A DNA stretch of 64,000 bases, taken from NCBI GenBank assembly GCA_001606155.1, contig LODT01000035.1, positions 1,292,658 through 1,356,657 of the forward strand. The letters run 5' to 3'. Numbering within the stretch: position 1 is the first letter of the stretch; the number at the start of each line of letters is the position of its first letter. A model generated the notes under the pieces. It did no database searches, was not told the origin of the DNA, and saw only the letters and a list, made by a program, of their open reading frames with translations. The DNA comes from Tieghemostelium lacteum (taxonomy: Eukaryota > Evosea > Eumycetozoa > Dictyosteliales > Raperosteliaceae). A program made the translations under genes and the position numbers. This document shows, in pieces, positions 20,317 to 32,500 of the stretch.

Positions 20317-23300
20317 AATTTGGTTGTTGTGGTTGTTGATTTGGTGTTGTGGTAGTAGTGGTGATGGTGGTAGTATTTTGATCATAATGTTTAGTTATTA
20401 CTTTATCTTTATGATTGTGAGTAGTGTTGGTTGGAGTTGTTGAAGTTGAGGTTTGAGGTGTTGAAGTTTGATGTTTTTTATGTGGATTAGATAGTGGTGA
20501 TGGTGAAGGTGTAATATTTGGGTGTGGTAATGAAGATTGAGGTGGTGAATTACTTGTTGTAGTAGCAGGTGGTGTAGATGAAACTGAAGATGAAAGTGGT
20601 GCTTGAATAACTACTATATTTTCATTAGTATTAGATGGTTTTTGAGAAGCTGGTTTTTCATCTTGAACTACTGCAACAACTGTTTGAGATGTTGATGTTG
20701 ATGGTTGTGGAGTAATAACAACATTAGAAGTATTATCTATATCACTAGTAGAAACTACAATAGTAGAGTTATTTACAAGACTATTATTACTGTTACTAGG
20801 AGCATGTTGGATTGGTGGATTATATTTCTTTTCATTCTTCTTATTTGAAGGGTTAACAATAGTTGTTAGTTTTTCAGCAAAAGCAACAGTTTTAACCTCT
20901 CTTTGTTCATCACCTTCTTTTTTCTTTTTGATAATTGAAGGTGGTATACTAGTAATTGTATCATTCGAGTTCTTTCTAACTGGTGTGACTTCTTTTACCT
21001 TAATAGGTGTGCTAACTAATGCTGTAGTTGTTGTGGTTACTTCACTATTATCAGTAATAACAATATTATTTTGATCAATAGAATTGATATTATTATCTGA
21101 TTTGTTTGAAGAAGATGTACTAGTAGTAGGATTCTTTTTCTTTTTAATAGTTTGTTGTTGATGTTTAGGTGATTGATCAAAATTTGATTTATCAGGTGAT
21201 TTTGGTGTAGTATTACTTTCTAAATGATGATCATCATAGGTATTATCATTATTATTATTATTAATATGATTACTAGATGTAAAACCTTTATATATATGTT
21301 TTGATTTACTACTAGTATTAGCACCAGGTGGTATTAATGGAACATTTACACCGGCATTAGATTGTTTTGAAAATTCTCTAAAACCCATTAAAATTAAAAC
21401 CATAAAGAGAATAATCATACAAATGATGAATACAATCTTTGCATGATATTCATAGAAATTGGAAGGATGCAAATGGGTACACAATGGTAGATAATCATGT
21501 GGTAGAGATCCAACAATAGTAAAATAAAATGATTTCTGATTGGTACGAATAACCATTTCTCTTTTGAGTAGACTAGTTGAGAAATCAGGTTCAAATGTGA
21601 CTGTAAGACGAATGGAATCACCAGGTGCCAATTTAGAATGATCTCTTTTAATCTCCATGCAATTCTGTACTTTAAATCCATAACCTTGACATTTCAAATC
21701 ACTAATTAAGATATCCGATATCTCAATAGGTAAATTACCTCTATTGACAATATGAATAGTCTTATTTAATTCAATTTTTGAATCCTTTTGTGATTTAGAC
21801 AGATGTTTTTGGTTCTTGTCAAAGAGAATCTCTGAATTCAGGTCAGGTTCATCTGCTGTTTTCTTAAAGATGCATGGTGACAAATGAGTCTTGTTAAGCT
21901 CCATTTGAAGTGAATGAATTTCATTCTGACCATCTAGCATTACTAGTTTTCCTTGTCCACCTCGTCCTTGTAATTTAATTGGTGACAAGAGAGTATAGTT
22001 ATTCTTTAGATAAACTATCCAGGTATAGTTTGCCAATGTTTTTGGTGCGAATAGAATCGGTCCAATTTTAACAGAATCTCTTGGTGGAATTAGAATAACT
22101 TCTTGAAGGAGATCATCATTCATCAGTGAGAAATGAATATCTTCATCAGATTCTTTTCTATAAGGACTACCATTGTCATTCGATAGAGAAAAGAGTGAAT
22201 CCAAATGAACAGAGTCTGGAATACCATGAGTAAAAGGTATTTGATTATCAAAATAATTGGCTTGGTGTAGTTGTATACTGACAATTGATGATACCTGCAT
22301 TTGAGTTTGAAAAGGCATCAATTGAGCTAAAATCTCACTGTCCAATGGATTGTGGATATACAAGTACTTGGAAGCCTGGTCACCAACTTTAACCAAACCA
22401 AAATCAATTTGACTATTGGCAAAATAGTCTTTTATACTCTCTGATGAGGATGGATTCATAAGAGGTGCTCTTACAGATTCTGTGACTTCACCTTGTTCCA
22501 TTAATAATGTGAAGCTATCACTTTCAGATATAGAAGGGTCTCTAGATTGGTGATCCATTAGACAATCACTAATGTGTAATTCTGGTTTAGCTAAAATTCC
22601 ATTAGCTGTAATTACAAAATCCTTTGCAACATCAGCATGAATTACAATACTAGAACTTAAAGTGTAATGGTGTCTATGATAATAATGGTCGCTTGTGGAA
22701 ACCCAACTGTCTTCTCTCTTTAGAAACTCAACAATCGATTGATTGTTTGATAACAAGTCCAAAGAGATCTTTGGATGTTGTTCAGGGTAATGAGGAGGAT
22801 CAGACAGATAGATATTAGAGTCAAAGATCAAATTGGCAAAATGTGTCAATTGATGAGGAGGCAATGTGATTTCAATGATTGAAAATTTTACTTTGGAATC
22901 AGAGCTATCAATAGAGGTTATATTTACAGGTATTTCATGAGTGTTATTTGCAAACAATGGTTGAATTACAGTGTGCGTACTAGTATTTCCAAATTGAAAT
23001 TGTAGTGGTGTGATTTGAAATTGACCAGACATGACTTGGTAATGTAATGGAACGAATAGTGAGTGTTGTTCCTTTAGATTCTTTTTGTTTGCACTAGGAT
23101 AACTAGTACAATACATTTGCATACTGATACCAGTACTATTAATTTTATCTTTAGATTGAAAATCCAGTCTAAACGAAACTATCATACCAGGTTCAATTAG
23201 AATCTGAAGTGATTTACTATTACTACACTGTGAGGCTCCAGTTAATAACAGATTGTTTTTTGTAGGTCTACCATAGTATTCCTCAGCAAGTGAATCAAAT

Positions 23301-25809
23301 TCCAATCTATCTTTGTAAACATTTTCCATTACCATTTTCAATGTCGGAAGACTTCTACCAGTGATTGTGTCAGTTAATTGAAAGCAGTCAATAACAATAG
23401 GTATCGGAGTGGGATTACGTAAAAATAACTGTTTTTTACGTAGTTCACCTATACCAACAATACCAAAATTTAAAGACTTTTCCCTCTTATTTAACGGTAA
23501 TGAGAAATCCATTAAATTAGCAGCATAATCTAATTTTCCTAAATGACTGTGAAGATCAATGTGAAGGGTGGTTACATTAGTCTCTATAGTCAATGTAGAA
23601 TGTCTACTGGCAACAGATGATAAATAGGAATTCTTAAAACTCAATTGCAAGGCATTCTGCCATGGATGACCTTCTAAAGCCGTACTATTAAGTAAAGTAC
23701 CACCATTGACAATTTGAAATTCTGCATCATTTAAAATAAGACTGGTTATTCTTACTGGGAGATAGTAATTATTTTTCAACTGTAACAGTGTCTGAGTGCT
23801 TTCACCGCCGGTCTTATCACTATCAGAAGACACTAAAAATACAGTTGCATCCTTGTTATAGGTTATATCTCCAAATGCAATACGTGCTCTCCAAGTAAGA
23901 GGAATTCTCTTACTGACGTTACCAGATCGTATCAGTACTGTATAAGTACCGGAATACTCTTGAATTCGTTGTGTATTCAAGTAAAAGTTGTCGTCTATTG
24001 CCCTTGTATTAATATCTGCGTGAAATTCCATATTACCAATTTCCAGTTTCTCCAAATTTGGGTGTACTGTTGTCTCGGGTAGTAACTGATTCTTATTGGT
24101 ACCTTGTATGGACATTGTAAGATATTCACTATTTACTATGTACAATGGTACCTGTTTAATATGATGTTGAATCTTTTCATTTCTATCCAATGACAGATAT
24201 CCAAAATCGACATGTTCTGGAAATAGTTGAACTGACTTTTCACTATTCAATATATCCACTTGAACTGTAATTAAAAAACTCTGTAGATTACTATCAATAT
24301 TCACCACACCACTATATCTACCCACAACTGGTTTACTTTTAAAATATAAATTTATAATATTAACTTTTGAATAAGGTTTTAGTTCCTGCATGTTTAGTGG
24401 GTTAATGTTAGTGTGTGAGGGTTTTTGTGGAAATTGTGGGGATAATAATAATTATAATATACATACCCATAAATAATTTAATTTTGAATTTTTATGATTA
24501 TTGTTGGATGTATACTGTTGAGTTGGATTTGGAGATGTAGTTGAAGTTTGAGGTACTGTTAGGAAAAATGGATCACCATTAGTGTAGATATCATGGATTT
24601 TCAATGTAGTATTATGAGGATTATATAATGAGATTGGATATATAATAATCTCATCTTGTGTTTGATTTTGACTCTGTATTATTGTTTCATTGATTGATGT
24701 GAGATGATATCTACATTGTATTCCTGTACCCTGAACCATAATTTCCAACTCACCTGCATTGGTAGTAAAAAGAAATGAACCTTCATATAGACCATAATGT
24801 TGAGGTGTAAAAGTTAATCTGATCTCTCTGGTCTCCAGAGGTTTCAAATACCAACTCTGTATAAAATCACTCTTAAAATACTCGCTGTTTCCAATCATTG
24901 ACAGTATCTGTACAGTTTGTTTCTCTGAATGATTTGTTATATTTACATTCTTAGTTGATGATAAACATAGTTCTCTATAATATATAAACACATCAAATGG
25001 TAGTGAGTTGAAGTAAAGGGGTGTGTTAGGAGATTTTTTTTGTGATTTTTTTTTTATAAAAACAATTCAATCTTTTTTCTTACATTTTACTGAAATCAAT
25101 TAGGTGAGAAGAGACTGAAATTAGTGAGTTTATATCTAAATCCGAATCTATATCAATAATAGGACTTGAAAATTTAAGTTTTTGTTGATGTTGTTGTTCT
25201 ATTTTACTTTGCTTCATTGATTGGTAGTTATTATCATTATCAACAGGATGAGAATTAGTGTGTTCTTGTTCATTAATGCTATTTAATCTGTCTTTTGGTT
25301 CTCTATATGAATGTTCATCTGTATTAAACTCTACAGGAACTCTAGATAGATCTGAAAATGTATAATGATGATAATATTTCAATGAGGAATATTGCTGCTT
25401 TTGTAGTTGAACTTGTTGATTGTAAGCTTTATTCTGTTTCTTCCAACCATCTGAACCTACAAAAGTTTGATTGTTCAATATAAATGTATTATAGTATCTT
25501 GTTTTTAATTCTGGACTAGTATCTGAACCTACATTTTATATTGAGAATTATAAAATTATTTGGTTAACATATCTGTTTCATTACAATATCTATGCATTGA
25601 TATTTAAATATTCATTGTTATATCTACACTCATTGTAGGTGTAGTTTTGTAAACCAATTGATATTTAAATATCTTACATATAATTTCGGTTTGAACATAC
25701 CAAAAACTCCAATATTACCAAATAATTGTAGGAATAGTATTAAAAGTAGTAAAATTACTTTTAATGACTTCCCACAATTCTTTTCAGTAAAAGAATTGAA
25801 GAAATCCAT
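19370..25809 (-). CDS. TMEM131 homologue, large type I membrane protein
   Basis: Four exons were joined by phase: 25809-25701, 25528-25084, 24974-24467 and 24385-19370, giving 2,025 residues. A signal peptide starts the protein (KVILLLLILFLQLFGNIGVFG). A long luminal part contains repeated PapD-like beta modules with phrases such as HLIDFSKIELCLSSTKNVNI, DFGLVKVGDQASKYLYIHNP and VNRGNLPIEISDI. One transmembrane helix lies near genomic 21,370-21,435 (IVFIICMIILFMVLILMGF). The C-terminal cytosolic tail of about 650 residues is Ser/Thr/Asn/Gln-rich with a polyQ run. Animal TMEM131 helps collagen cargo leave the ER and binds TRAPPIII through its tail; the tail here is not obviously similar. The gene shares a 356-base divergent promoter with the RRM gene at 26166. 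Confidence 0.87.
20280..20317 (-). repeat. (CAA)n polyglutamine run in the TMEM131 tail
   Basis: About ten consecutive CAA codons on the minus strand lie inside the cytosolic tail, flanked by interrupted CAA/CCA repeats. It is a simple-sequence tract of the usual dictyostelid kind. Confidence 0.85.
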
Positions 25810-26165
25810 CTTTAGGACTTTTAGTTAATATACTTAATAGAAATCGATGAAAATAACAAATTGAAAAAAAAAAAAAAAAAAAAAACAAACATTTTAAATT
25901 TGAAGCCAATTTCCATCTTAAAAATTTGATATTTAGTATTACTAAATTTCATTTTTATTTCACCATTTTATAAATATAAATTTATTTGTAAATTATTATA
26001 ATAATAATTAATTCAATCAATCAATTATCTCTTTTTAAATTTACCATCAATTAACTACTAAGATATTTTCCAAATAACAACTTCAACATCAACCGAAACA
26101 CTTTTTTTTCAATTTTTTTTTAATTTTTTTTTGCCCACTCACCCACACACCTTTTATTATTATAA
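25810..26165. promoter_or_regulatory. Divergent promoter between TMEM131 and RRM genes
   Basis: This 356-base AT-rich spacer lies between two divergent starts. A 22-base A run sits at about 25863-25884, that is, an oligo-T on the transcribed strand of TMEM131. Three T runs precede the plus-strand ATG at 26101-26133. Both fit the dictyostelid pattern of an oligo-T tract near the transcription start. Confidence 0.5.
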
Positions 26166-27521
26166 ATGTCACAAGAACAAAAAGCTTCCAATATCATTTT
26201 TGTTAAAGATATTCCACAGGGAATACATCCACAAGAATTTGAGGATTTGTTTAGTAGATTACCTGGATACATAACAATGAGAAGAGTAAGAACCTAATAA
26301 TATGATAGATAAAGAGATATTAGATAAAAAGAGAGAGTTTAGATTAGATTAGATAGATGTTTAGATAGTAAAACTAGTTGATCAGAGAGTCATTAACATA
26401 TATATAATATAAATCAATCAAAAGAAACCTTATTTTGCATTTATAGAGTTTAAAGATAAAGAATGTTCAACCAATGCTATGAGAAAGTACCAGGCATATA
26501 AATTTCATAGTTTAGATAGACCATTAATAATAGAGTATGATAAAGTAAAAATCAATAATCTTTTGTTTATAATATTGTTTTATACAAATGCTAATAAGAG
26601 AGAGTAAAACTCAAAATGATTAAATAGGATAGTAGTAATAGTAGTAACATCAATAACACCAACAACAACACCAACAACAACAACAATAGAGATTCTAGAA
26701 CAGGTGATAGAGATTATCGAGATTCAAGAGATTCAAGAGATAATGCTAGTTATATGTCCAGTTATTATTCATCTTCTACATCGTCTTCTTATAGAGGAGA
26801 TGGTAGAGATGATTTAGATCAGACTTCTAATGAAACTGGAAGTTTGATTCAGTTGAAGGATTCTAATAGTCCTTTAATAATGGCTGATAAAGACTATGAA
26901 CAAGGTATGATTATTGAAAAGGATTTACTGGACGATGAAGAACGTGAAGAGAAACATAAATCACGTGCATCACATTTAGATAATCCAGATAGCTACTATA
27001 ATAGATCGAATGGATCTTCTAGAGTTCATAATGGAAGTTTAGACTATCCTCCACCACACCACAATAGTCATCACCATCACCCTTATACACCACCACAAGA
27101 GACATATCAAGAGAGAAAACGTTACAGAGATGACAGATACCAAGACTCTTATTATGGTGCACAAGAGAGATATGATAGACCTTCAGATAGATCTTATCCT
27201 CCATATTCTACATCACCATATTCTAGAAGTATGCCACCTTATATGCCACATGCTGGTCCTACTCTCTATGTCTCCAATCTACCAAGAGATGTAACTGAAA
27301 GAGAGTTATCTATTCTCTTTAGATTCATGAGAGGTTTTATTGGAATCAGACTTATTAACAAAGATGGTAGACAACCAATATGTTTTTGTGATTTTGATAA
27401 TGTTCAATCTGCTGGTATGGCTTTGGAAGCACTTCAAGGTTTCAGAATGGATCCTAAAGTTCCTTCATCAAGTATCTCTATTGAATTTGATAAATCAAAC
27501 TCAACTAGAATTAAACATTAA
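26166..27521 (+). CDS. Two-RRM RNA-binding protein, RBPMS/couch-potato-like second RRM
   Basis: Three exons are in phase 0: 26166-26285, 26425-26544 and 26628-27521, giving 377 residues. RRM1 spans the first two exons (NIIFVKDIPQGIHPQEFEDL then KPYFAFIEFKDKECSTNA). An RD/RS-like, Ser/Asn/Tyr-rich linker follows, with HHH and PPP patches. RRM2 (TLYVSNLPRDVTERELSILF ... GFRMDPKVPSSSISIEFDKS) matches the RBPMS, couch potato and Whi3 type, which bind CAC-containing mRNAs. A role in mRNA localisation or stability is inferred from the family. Both introns start GTAAGA or GTAAAA. The gene shares a divergent promoter with TMEM131. Confidence 0.85.
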
Positions 27522-27693
27522 TTCCAAAAACCATATCGGAAAAATATTTTATATTATAAATCAAATAAATATCCACAGTATACACCACATGCTTTATTTT
27601 TCAAATAATGTACAAATAAAAACTATTTTAAATTTATTTTAATGAGAAAAAAAGAATATGATTATTATTCTTATAGTGTTCGATTGGTTGTAT

Positions 27694-28905
27694 CTAAAGG
27701 TTTTTTAAAGTTTGAAGATTTGATGAAACTTGACTTGTAAGACCTTCAATTGGTTTACCTACAAAATCGATGGCACCAGAAACTGGTTTAACAACAACAC
27801 CCATTAAACCACTACCTAAACCTTTGAAAAATCCTTTTGCACCCTGTTGTTGTGCACCATTTATAGGGTCCATTACAACACCAGTGACACCATCAAATAT
27901 ATTTTTACTCAGTGATAGAGTACCTTGAAAAATACCTTCTAGAATGTTATCAGCCTCCTTTTCACGTTGATGAAAAGTATCTAAATTATTTGGATCATTT
28001 TTATCAGAAAATATAGCATTTGGTGTATTTCTTAGACCTTCACTAGTCTTTGTTAGGAATCCTGCTGTACCTTTAATTGGATTAATAACAGCTCCACCTA
28101 AACCCACACCAACACCTTTAAAAAAACCTTTTGCACCTTCTTTTTTAATACCTTCTTTTGGCTCTAAAACTATTCCTTTAGCACCAGTTAAAAAACCATT
28201 GATACCCAATTTTACACCATCTACTATACCTTTACCTACATGTTCTGCCTCTCTATTCTTTTTCTCTTCTTCCTCATTAAAATCATCAACTTCACCGTCT
28301 TCCAAAGCACATGAATTTGATCTAAATTCATATTCATTTGTAAATGTAACCATATTCTTTTTATCTTGTTTATCATTTTCATTATCTTCGTTAACTATTG
28401 TTTTACTATTATTACTATTATTATTATTATTATTATTGGTAGCACTATTATTATTGGTAATAGATTTTCTTGCAATTAAAGGTGAATTTTTAGCTTGAAA
28501 AGTATCAGAATCGTCATATTCATATTCAGAAGGTAGTTTTTGAATAGAGGACTGATCTTTTCTTTCTATAATTGGACTATTACTATTTGTACTATTACTA
28601 CTACCAGTACTTAATTTTAATTTATTATTACCGCTACTGGTGATGGCATTTCTATTCTCTTTTAATGTGTTGATGGTTTCACCAACTATTAGATCTTTAC
28701 CTAGTTGATGTAATATATTCGAATTGATTTCCTCTGTATTAACTCTAATGTGTAATGCAACACTGGAATTGGTACTGTGAACTAATTGATCGCATTCCAC
28801 ACAAAATGTGTCCATACATGATTTACAATAATATTGTTTAATCTTATTATGTTGTAAACACATTTGATTTTCATTTTCATTATCATTCTTTTCTATAGAC
28901 ATCAT
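27694..28905 (-). CDS. B-box zinc-finger protein with two VPS13-like C-terminal modules
   Basis: The product has 403 residues in one exon. Residues 15-60 form a B-box (CLQHNKIKQYYCKSCMDTFC...CDQLVH). The centre is Asn/Ser-rich. From about residue 222 the chain holds two copies of a Gly/Lys-rich amphipathic module: first EAEHVGKGIVDGVKLGINGF through GFFKGVGVGLGGAVINPIKG, then EADNILEGIFQGTLSLSKNI through GFFKGLGSGLMGVVVKPVSG. The same phrase occurs once near the C-terminus of the VPS13 gene in this window (GDGFVYGVRGLGRGVYEGVA), where the ATG2/VPS13 C-terminal helices bind lipid droplets or membranes. I infer a membrane- or droplet-binding adaptor without a lipid-transfer channel. Confidence 0.83.
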   Translation of the reverse strand: MMSIEKNDNENENQMCLQHNKIKQYYCKSCMDTFCVECDQLVHSTNSSVALHIRVNTEEINSNILHQLGKDLIVGETINTLKENRNAITSSGNNKLKLSTGSSNSTNSNSPIIERKDQSSIQKLPSEYEYDDSDTFQAKNSPLIARKSITNNNSATNNNNNNNSNNSKTIVNEDNENDKQDKKNMVTFTNEYEFRSNSCALEDGEVDDFNEEEEKKNREAEHVGKGIVDGVKLGINGFLTGAKGIVLEPKEGIKKEGAKGFFKGVGVGLGGAVINPIKGTAGFLTKTSEGLRNTPNAIFSDKNDPNNLDTFHQREKEADNILEGIFQGTLSLSKNIFDGVTGVVMDPINGAQQQGAKGFFKGLGSGLMGVVVKPVSGAIDFVGKPIEGLTSQVSSNLQTLKNL

Positions 28906-29047
28906 TCTTTACACTCTTCTTGCTTTTTATTATATCAAGTAATCAAAAAAAAAAAAATACTTATCCTGTCTTTTTTTGTGTGGTTATTACAACGTAAAAA
29001 ATGGTTTTCAATTGGAGATTTGGATTTTTTTTTTTTTTTTGTTTAAT

Positions 29048-32000
29048 TTAATTGTGAGGTTGTCCTGCTTGATGACTACTTTTTAAAATTTTTAAATCTT
29101 CTTCGTCCTCCTCTTCTTCATCATCAGTAAAATTATCATCATCAATTGATGTTGCTGTTATGGATGACATACTTTTTGATTTTCTAAGTTTTTCACAATT
29201 CACCAAATCAATGGAATCACATGGAACTAATGTTTTTGTAAATACAATGGTACCATTATAACGACTTACCAAGCTTATGAGTTCCTCATAACATTTCAAA
29301 AAGGATTGAAATGAATACTGAATAGCAGAGATTTGGTGTAGTTTATAGTTATCAATAATCTCTCTCTCTTCAATATAGCCTGAAATCTGATCTGAAATCT
29401 CTTTAAATATAGGTACAACTTCAATTTCAGTTCTCATAGATTGACAATGTGCAGCTTCTTTGTTATCTAGCAATGACAATAGACTTCTACTTCCATAATC
29501 CAATTCAGCCATCAATTCAATTAACTTTGGTGCTATAACTATAAATATATCATGAACAAACTGGTCACCACTAGCCCTGTCTACAGTTATAAAATCCAAT
29601 GCCAACAACTGATTGTACAATAAGACTGTAGCATGTTCAATTGCTTTTAGGTCTTCATATTGTTTGGATTTTATAGTTACTTCAAATTTTGATTTTAGTA
29701 ACAATGCTCTATTTTGTGGTAGTATAGAACGAATGTTGTCAATTTGTTTGTTTATAGTATCTATAAACTTTCTTTTATCTAGTTTTCGAAGTTCCATAAT
29801 ATCAGATCGAATGAAATTGTATGGGGAAGGTTTGAAATAGTTGATTGTCTCTTGAAGTAGACTTACATCTCCAATACAATATGCCATTAAATAATTAAAT
29901 GTCGAGGTTATTTTAAATGGCAATGCATAGATACTCTTCTCCAATTGAACATGGTCATAGTTCCTATTGAACACCAGTGAGAAGAGGAACACTATAAGAA
30001 TACCAATGGAAATATGCAAGGTTCTAAGTAATGCATAAATAATAATAGGGTCAGTGGTAGAGTAAGGAAGATAACTTATAACTGTATAAGAATATACAAA
30101 ATATAAGATAATCTTTTCAAAATCCTGATGTTTTGAAATGAATGTTACAACACAGAAAAAGACAAAGGATAGTGAAATGAAGATAAAACTACTTCCAGGT
30201 GGGTCTGCAAGAATATATAGAACTGTAATTGCATATCCACTGAATGACCCAACAAGTGTACCTATAAATCTAAGTACTGATATAAAAGATATATCACCAA
30301 AACTTGGGTTATTAACAGACAGAAATGTAGTTACAATCCAACCAGAGTTTTTAAACAAAATGAAATCGGAATTACTAGTAATCTCCCAGTACCCTATAGA
30401 AAGTGCACTAACACAAAATGCATGTCCCAAAGAATATTTCCAATTGAATAACACTCTTTTAACCACTATATTCTCCCACAACATTTTTATAGATTCCCAC
30501 CATGTAAAATGAATCTTATAAAAATCATTATCTATTTTGGTTTTTGGTTTTCTAAACAAGTGGACTATAGATCTAAATAATCTACCAAACAGTGACTTAA
30601 AATAATATAAATGACCTATCAGACACTTTTTTACCAAATGAAAATAATTTTCATTAGTCAATTGTATGGATAATGAATATACTAGAGTTGATAAATATTT
30701 TTGATCTTTAGAGAATCTCAATAGAGATCTAATAAAGAAATGTAATCTAAATATATCATCAAACTGTGATATATTACCAGGTTGATAACAAAATATATTC
30801 TTATATTTCTCTTGAATGATATCAGCCTCTTTAGAGATGATTTCGAAACTCTTTAAAATCTTAAATTGTGACAATTCAATAGATTTTATGAGTTTTTTGT
30901 TCTTTTCTGTGGTATCGTTAATTTGAATACTAAGGAAATCTCCACTGACATCCAAATGATTATGTAATCTACCATGAATAGAATGAAAATGAATGTATTT
31001 TCCTGATAATTGTTTCTCCATGATACTGAATATCTTTATAGTCTGTGAAATGACAATTTGAATGTGAGGTAGCAGTGGTAGGATCTTCTTGGAGTTCTCC
31101 TTTGTCAGAGGTTCTTTGGTTAGACTAACTTGTATAGCTAGGAGTTTAGAATGGTTTCTTGCTAATAATATAGAGAGTCTCTCAAATGTACCTATGTATG
31201 ACTGATTCCAAAATTCACCTTGATACTCTTTAAAATAGACGTTTAATTGATTTAGCATTCTAGAGTATTCTTGACCTTCATAAACCAACTTTTTAACAAA
31301 ATGTTCATGAGCCTTTTGGAATATATAATCTACTAGTGAAGAGGCATTCTTTGATTTCTCAACTGTCTCTGGATCACCTTCTTCCTGCTCCTCTTCAATC
31401 TCATCAATTACATCTTTCAAAATGGTATTGACATCATATAAAGACTGTTTATAGAATTTACCAAGTAACTCTTCATTCTTTCCAAAGAAATTCTCTTTAA
31501 CCAGATTGTAAGTGAATTGGTGAGTTCTATGATCAGATGGTAACTTTAAATCTTCCACCATCTTTACTTCCAACTCATTACCAATGAGATTAAAAATCTT
31601 TTTTGTCTTTTTCAGTAATGTCAATGCTCTAAATACATACAACTGTGACGCAAATGGTATTTGGAATATCAAAGATCCTATAACAACAATGAGAAATGAT
31701 ATAACTGGAACCAACATGAATTTAACGTAACTAACTATATTTTCCAAATCCGGTCTTATAAACCATGTTAATAGGAAATAAATAGTAAATGAGAATTTCC
31801 CTACCATGTATGGTAATAATCTCTGACTTGATAACATTGGTCCAACAGCCACAAAACAAAATACAAAATTTATAAATACACAGCACCATGTATGTCCCAT
31901 TACCAATACTCTTGATATATAAGACAACAGTACTCCTAAACCAGTTGCTAAAAACATCCTACAGCTTGTAATTATTTTAGAATATATTGAATCGGTAGAT

Positions 32001-32260
32001 GAAATTGAAAATATTGTCAAAATACTAATAAATGAAATTTCGATATTGGAAAAAAATACTCTAAGTACATCAATTATCAGAAATATAACTGTAATTGACA
32101 TACAAAATCCTGCATAGATTGAATAATACAATGACCTAATAAGTTCATGTTTATATTGATTCGATTGAAATATAGATCTATTATATAGATATTAATATTA
32201 TATAGAGCAATATAAATTTCTTTTTACATACGTTAAAAAAGATAAACTCCATTCAAACAT
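29048..32260 (-). CDS. FUSC-like multispan membrane protein (aromatic acid exporter type)
   Basis: The gene has a tiny first exon, 32260-32232 (MFEWSLSFL), and a main exon 32177-29048. The junction is in phase 2 and gives TSIFQSNQYKHELIRSLYYS; total length is 1,052 residues. The layout is two membrane bundles of about six helices each. The first is near residues 25-180 and the second near 570-740 (WKYSLGHAFCVSALSIGYWE, then LGxxSGY-like RFIGTLVGSFSGYAITVLYI). Each bundle is followed by a helical cytosolic part. This is the duplicated FUSC/ArAE/ALMT-like pattern found in bacterial fusaric acid resistance proteins and fungal relatives. Transport of aromatic or organic anions is an inference. 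The C-terminus is strongly acidic. Confidence 0.8.
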
Positions 32261-32500
32261 TATTCTATCATTTCTGTTTTTTTTTGTTAATATATCTGTT
32301 GGTAATAAGGTCTTTATAAGATAAATAAATTAAAAGATATAAATTATTATTTTTTTAATAAATATAGAAAAAAAGTGGGTGAGTAAATGGTGTTAAGGGG
32401 TGTGGGGGTTTCAATATCTTATTTGAAAATCGACAGTGTTACCTTCTTTCAATGTTATTTATTTACAATAGGTATCTATTAATTTCCATTAAATAAAAAA

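Noticed and set aside
20115-20443. Two plus-strand Cys/Leu/Trp-rich frames
   Set aside because: They mirror the Gln/Pro-rich tail of the TMEM131 homologue (CAA read backwards gives TTG/TGT). There is no independent coding evidence.
28199-28498. Plus-strand Ser/Leu-rich frame
   Set aside because: It is a shadow of the Asn-rich centre of the B-box/VPS13-like protein on the minus strand.
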